The notes below the pieces were generated by a model. That model saw only the letters and a program-made list of their open reading frames with translations. It was not told the origin of the DNA and did not search any database. A DNA stretch of 7,670 nucleotides from Candidatus Omnitrophota bacterium (GTDB lineage: Bacteria > Omnitrophota > Gorgyraeia > Gorgyraeales > Gorgyraeaceae): the NCBI GenBank assembly GCA_026387215.1, contig JAPLMC010000012.1, positions 1 to 7,670 of the forward strand, given 5' to 3'. A program made the translations under genes and the position numbers. Shown here piece after piece: positions 5,443-7,670 of this stretch. Numbering within the stretch: the first letter of the stretch is position 1; each line of letters starts with the position of its first letter.

Positions 5443-5462
5443 CCATAGCTATAAAGCTGTGG
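5443..5462 (+). other. Leader hairpin upstream of proS
   Basis: ccatagct (5443-5450) pairs with agctgtgg (5455-5462), 8 bp with one T·G and an ataa tetraloop, 36 nt before the proS start. No T-box consensus, T-run or anti-terminator partner is visible. It may be part of a 5' leader if proS has its own promoter in this 123-nt gap, but I see no well-matched -35/-10 pair there. Confidence 0.35.
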
Positions 5463-5498
5463 CGCTTCACAAAACTAACATTTCAGAGTGTAAAGATT

Positions 5499-7223
5499 AT
5501 GCGATGGAGTGAATATTTTATCCCAACATTAAAAGAAGTGCCGAGCGAGGCTGAAGCTGTTAGCCATCGCCTTATGATACGAGCTGGCCTAATCAGAAAG
5601 CTTGTATCAGGTGCTTACACATACCTTCCTTTGGGTCTAAAAGTTTTAAAAAAGGTTCAAAATATTATTCGCGAAGAAATGGATAAAAAAGGGGCTATTG
5701 AAATTTTCATGCCTTCTATGCAGCCAGTTGAGTTGTGGTATGAATCAGGCAGATTTAAAGCTCTTGGCGAAGACCTTATTACCTATAAAGACAGACACAA
5801 TAGGGTTATGGTTTTTGGGCCTACGCACGAAGAAGTTGTAACTGATCTTGTTAGGAATCACATTAATTCGTATAAGCAGCTTCCAATTACTCTTTATCAA
5901 ATTCAGACTAAATTCAGGGATGAGGTTAGGCCAAGATTTGGTGTAATACGCAGCCGCGAATTCATAATGAAAGACGCTTACAGCTTTGACAGGGATTGGC
6001 AAGGTCTTGATGAAAGTTATCAAAAGATGTACGAGGCTTATGAAGCGATTTTTAAAAGGTGCGGCCTTAAGGCAATTGCAGTAGAAGCAGACTCTGGAGT
6101 TATGGGTGGAGATGTTTCGCACGAATTTATGGTGGTTGCAGATAGCGGGGAAGATTTTTTAGCGCACTGTGATTCTTGTGGATATGCTGCTAGCTTAGGA
6201 GTGGCAGAAGTAAAGGATCAGGCCGCAGGCCAGCCACAACAACAAGGCAAAGTTAAAGAAAAGCCCATGGAAAAGGTGGAGACGCTTGGTGTAACTACTA
6301 TAGAAAAGGTTGGGCAGTTATTAAAGGTAAAGTCTGATCAGATGGTTAAGACGCTTATTTATGTGGCAGATGAGAAGCCAGTGGCGATTTTAATAAGGGG
6401 CGATCATGAGGCAAATGAGGCAAAGATAAAAAAGATCTTGAAATGTCAAAACCTTGAGATGGCTGATGAAAATGTTATAAATAAGGTAACTGGCGGCCCT
6501 GTTGGGTTTTCAGGGCCTTGCAGACTAAAAGAGACAAAAGTCATAGCTGATAATTCTATTAAAACTATGGTTAATTTTGTAACAGGAGCTAATGAAAAAG
6601 ACAAGCATTACATTAATACAAATCTTGACAGGGATTTTAAGGCCAGCGAATGGGCTGATTTAAGAATGATTACTGAAATTGATCCATGCCCTAAATGTAG
6701 TAAAAATATAAAAATAGAACATGCAATAGAAATGGGCCATGTGTTTAAATTAGGCCTTAAATATTCAAAGGCAATGAAGGCGGATTTTTTGGACGAAGAT
6801 GGTAAATTAAAGCCAATAGTAATGGGCTGTTATGGCATAGGCGTAAACAGGATTATGGCTACAGCTATAGAGCTTCACAATGACAAAAAGGGCATAATCT
6901 GGCCTATGTCAATAGCGCCTTTTCAAGTCATAATCATACCCATAAATTACAAAGAAGAGAATATCAGAAAAATTACAGACAATATCTATGAAGAAGTAAA
7001 TCAAGCAGGTATAGAAACATTGCTGGATGATAGAGATGAAAGCGCAGGCGTTAAATTTAACGATGCTGAATTAATAGGAATTCCTTTTTCAATAGTGATA
7101 GGGGATAGAGGCCTTAAAAAAGGTATAGTTGAAATAAAGATAAGAAATACAGGCGAGATTGTGGAAGTTAAAAAAGAAGAGATAAAAGCGAAAATCCTAC
7201 CATTATTAACCAATACAATATAA
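5499..7223 (+). CDS. proS: Prolyl-tRNA synthetase, bacterial type with editing domain
   Basis: A cytoplasmic class II aminoacyl-tRNA synthetase that charges tRNA-Pro. At 574 aa it is typical of the bacterial (ProS type 1) form. It opens with the standard MRWSEYFIPTLKEVPSEAE and GAYTYLPLGLKVLKKV. Motif 1 lies around IFMPSMQP. GPTHEEV is at 107-113, motif 2 is TKFRDEVRPRFGVIRSREF with Arg140, then MKDAYSFD, and motif 3 is GCYGIGVNRIM from Gly443. The insertion (INS, mischarged-Ala editing) domain spans roughly 235-395 and includes KTLIYVADEKPVAILIRGDHEAN and GGPVGFSGP. The anticodon-binding domain follows (PFQVIIIPI, GIETLLDDRDESAGVKFNDAELIGIP). A Gln/Ala-rich linker at about 240-251 leads into the INS domain. 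ATG 5499 is supported by the family N terminus, though its Shine-Dalgarno is weak (agag at 5485-5488). Last gene of the cluster. Confidence 0.97.
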   Translation: MRWSEYFIPTLKEVPSEAEAVSHRLMIRAGLIRKLVSGAYTYLPLGLKVLKKVQNIIREEMDKKGAIEIFMPSMQPVELWYESGRFKALGEDLITYKDRHNRVMVFGPTHEEVVTDLVRNHINSYKQLPITLYQIQTKFRDEVRPRFGVIRSREFIMKDAYSFDRDWQGLDESYQKMYEAYEAIFKRCGLKAIAVEADSGVMGGDVSHEFMVVADSGEDFLAHCDSCGYAASLGVAEVKDQAAGQPQQQGKVKEKPMEKVETLGVTTIEKVGQLLKVKSDQMVKTLIYVADEKPVAILIRGDHEANEAKIKKILKCQNLEMADENVINKVTGGPVGFSGPCRLKETKVIADNSIKTMVNFVTGANEKDKHYINTNLDRDFKASEWADLRMITEIDPCPKCSKNIKIEHAIEMGHVFKLGLKYSKAMKADFLDEDGKLKPIVMGCYGIGVNRIMATAIELHNDKKGIIWPMSIAPFQVIIIPINYKEENIRKITDNIYEEVNQAGIETLLDDRDESAGVKFNDAELIGIPFSIVIGDRGLKKGIVEIKIRNTGEIVEVKKEEIKAKILPLLTNTI

Positions 7224-7235
7224 ACATTTTCCCTG

Positions 7236-7278
7236 TTACAAATTTGGACTAGGTTTGTAAATTTCTTTGGTTTTTATT
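7236..7278 (+). terminator. AT-rich stem-loop and T-rich tail after proS
   Basis: ttacaaa (7236-7242) pairs perfectly with tttgtaa (7254-7260). The stem can extend inward by T·G, T·G and T-A to about 10 bp around ggact. A T-rich tract follows (atttctttggttttt, 7261-7275). The stem is weak because it is AT-rich, but its place between proS and a new promoter fits the end of the uppS-proS transcription unit. Confidence 0.45.
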
Positions 7279-7306
7279 TGACCTGAAAGTGTTTTTGTGA
7301 TATACT
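7278..7306 (+). promoter_or_regulatory. Sigma70-type promoter with extended -10
   Basis: The -35 TTGACC (7278-7283) and -10 TATACT (7301-7306) are separated by exactly 17 nt. TG sits one base before the -10 (7298-7299), making it an extended -10. Transcription would begin near 7313, leaving a roughly 50-nt AT-rich leader before the ATG at 7363. It is the clearest promoter in the window and separates the last gene from the proS cluster. Confidence 0.75.
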
Positions 7307-7353
7307 TTAATATATAATTTTAGAAAGTATTTTAAATATATTTAATATAAGAA

Positions 7354-7360
7354 GGGGGAG
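7354..7360 (+). promoter_or_regulatory. Ribosome binding site of the right-end gene
   Basis: The purine run GGGGGAG, preceded by aa, lies just before ATG 7363. Aligned as aaggggg it sits 4 nt from the start. It is the most purine-rich Shine-Dalgarno in the window, which together with the good promoter suggests a well-expressed gene. Confidence 0.65.
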
Positions 7361-7362
7361 TT

Positions 7363-7670
7363 ATGTATTTTAAATTGTTCAAGAAGATTATTTCAATAAT
7401 TACTATAGCCATATTTATAACTACTAACAGTATATACGCTGCATCTGATTCCAAATCTATATTTAAAAATAAAAAAGTAGATTATCAAAAAATAAGCGAT
7501 AAAAATGATGAAGTTATGCGGCAAAAAAATGCCATTACTAACGGAGAAGATACTAAGCAGATAGAATCCCAGGAAAAAGAGGCTAAAAAAATCCTATCGT
7601 CTCATCTAGAAGACATATCCCAGATACACATACCCCAGGAACTTGGCAGAATTACAGAAGTATATAATAA
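7363..7670 (+). CDS. Secreted protein with signal peptide, function unknown (3' end outside window)
   Basis: The 102 complete codons visible remain open at the window edge. The N terminus is a typical Sec signal peptide: Lys at 4, 7 and 8, a hydrophobic core IISIITIAIFI (9-19), and a likely cut after Ala26 (NSIYA/ASDS). No lipobox cysteine is present, so it is probably exported rather than a lipoprotein. The next 60 residues are Lys/Asp/Glu/Gln-rich and look helical or linker-like (EVMRQKNAI, IESQEKEAKKILSSHLEDI). They end in a segment, IPQELGRITEVYN, which faintly recalls the lead-in to a secreted domain I remember from Omnitrophota proteins; this is a weak recollection and no function is assigned. 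It has its own promoter and a strong ribosome binding site, so it is a new transcription unit. Confidence 0.75.
   Translation, partial: MYFKLFKKIISIITIAIFITTNSIYAASDSKSIFKNKKVDYQKISDKNDEVMRQKNAITNGEDTKQIESQEKEAKKILSSHLEDISQIHIPQELGRITEVYN

Noticed and set aside
5376..5498. T-box riboswitch for proS
   Set aside because: Only one short hairpin is present, without the conserved T-box sequence or a terminator/antiterminator pair.
6216..6251. Gln/Ala-rich linker of ProS (with ggccgcaggcc in the DNA) as another repeat insert
   Set aside because: This linker varies in ProS, total length is normal, and the DNA does not share the caagttgca or ccctcgac signatures.

Overview
The window is a slice of an AT-rich bacterial chromosome. 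It carries a co-oriented (+ strand) housekeeping cluster, uppS–cdsA–dxr–rseP–ispG–proS, with an unrecognised gene fragment at each end. The order uppS-cdsA-dxr-rseP-proS is an ancient arrangement in many bacterial phyla. The AT-rich codon use, ispG between rseP and proS, and above all short in-frame 'RSQV...'-type repeat inserts inside conserved enzymes suggest an uncultivated lineage such as Omnitrophota (former OP3). That placement is an inference from memory, not from a search. All three stop codons end clear genes here, so the standard code applies.

Layout. Positions 3-203 hold the 3' end of a coiled-coil protein. About 290 nt follow without a convincing gene; they contain a strong terminator-like hairpin (319-371), a second long hairpin (371-403) and a GC-rich palindromic block (404-460). 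uppS (491-1198), cdsA (1202-2002), dxr (2011-3222) and rseP (3197-4252) are tightly packed and almost certainly co-transcribed. ispG (4308-5375) follows after a 55-nt spacer able to form hairpins. proS (5499-7223) follows after a 123-nt spacer with a palindromic repeat and a leader-type hairpin. The cluster closes with an AT-rich stem-loop, then a near-consensus extended -10 promoter that drives a secreted protein running off the right end (7363 onward).

How the genes fit together. Dxr and IspG are the second and sixth pathway enzymes of the MEP isoprenoid route. UppS uses the resulting IPP/FPP to make undecaprenyl diphosphate, the lipid carrier for peptidoglycan and other envelope polymers. 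CdsA makes CDP-diacylglycerol for phospholipids. RseP is an intramembrane protease of envelope stress control. ProS is the odd one functionally but a common neighbour. frr, often just upstream of uppS, is absent.

Most notable: ispG carries two in-frame inserts built from a shared 9-mer (caagttgca, three copies). One of them encloses an imperfect palindrome whose arms recur in the ispG-proS spacer. dxr carries a separate atypical insert, and rseP appears to lack about a dozen residues before its HExxH motif. I see no defence system, CRISPR array, transposase, rRNA or tRNA. The best candidate for something under-described is a small palindromic repeat family that inserts in frame into essential genes.
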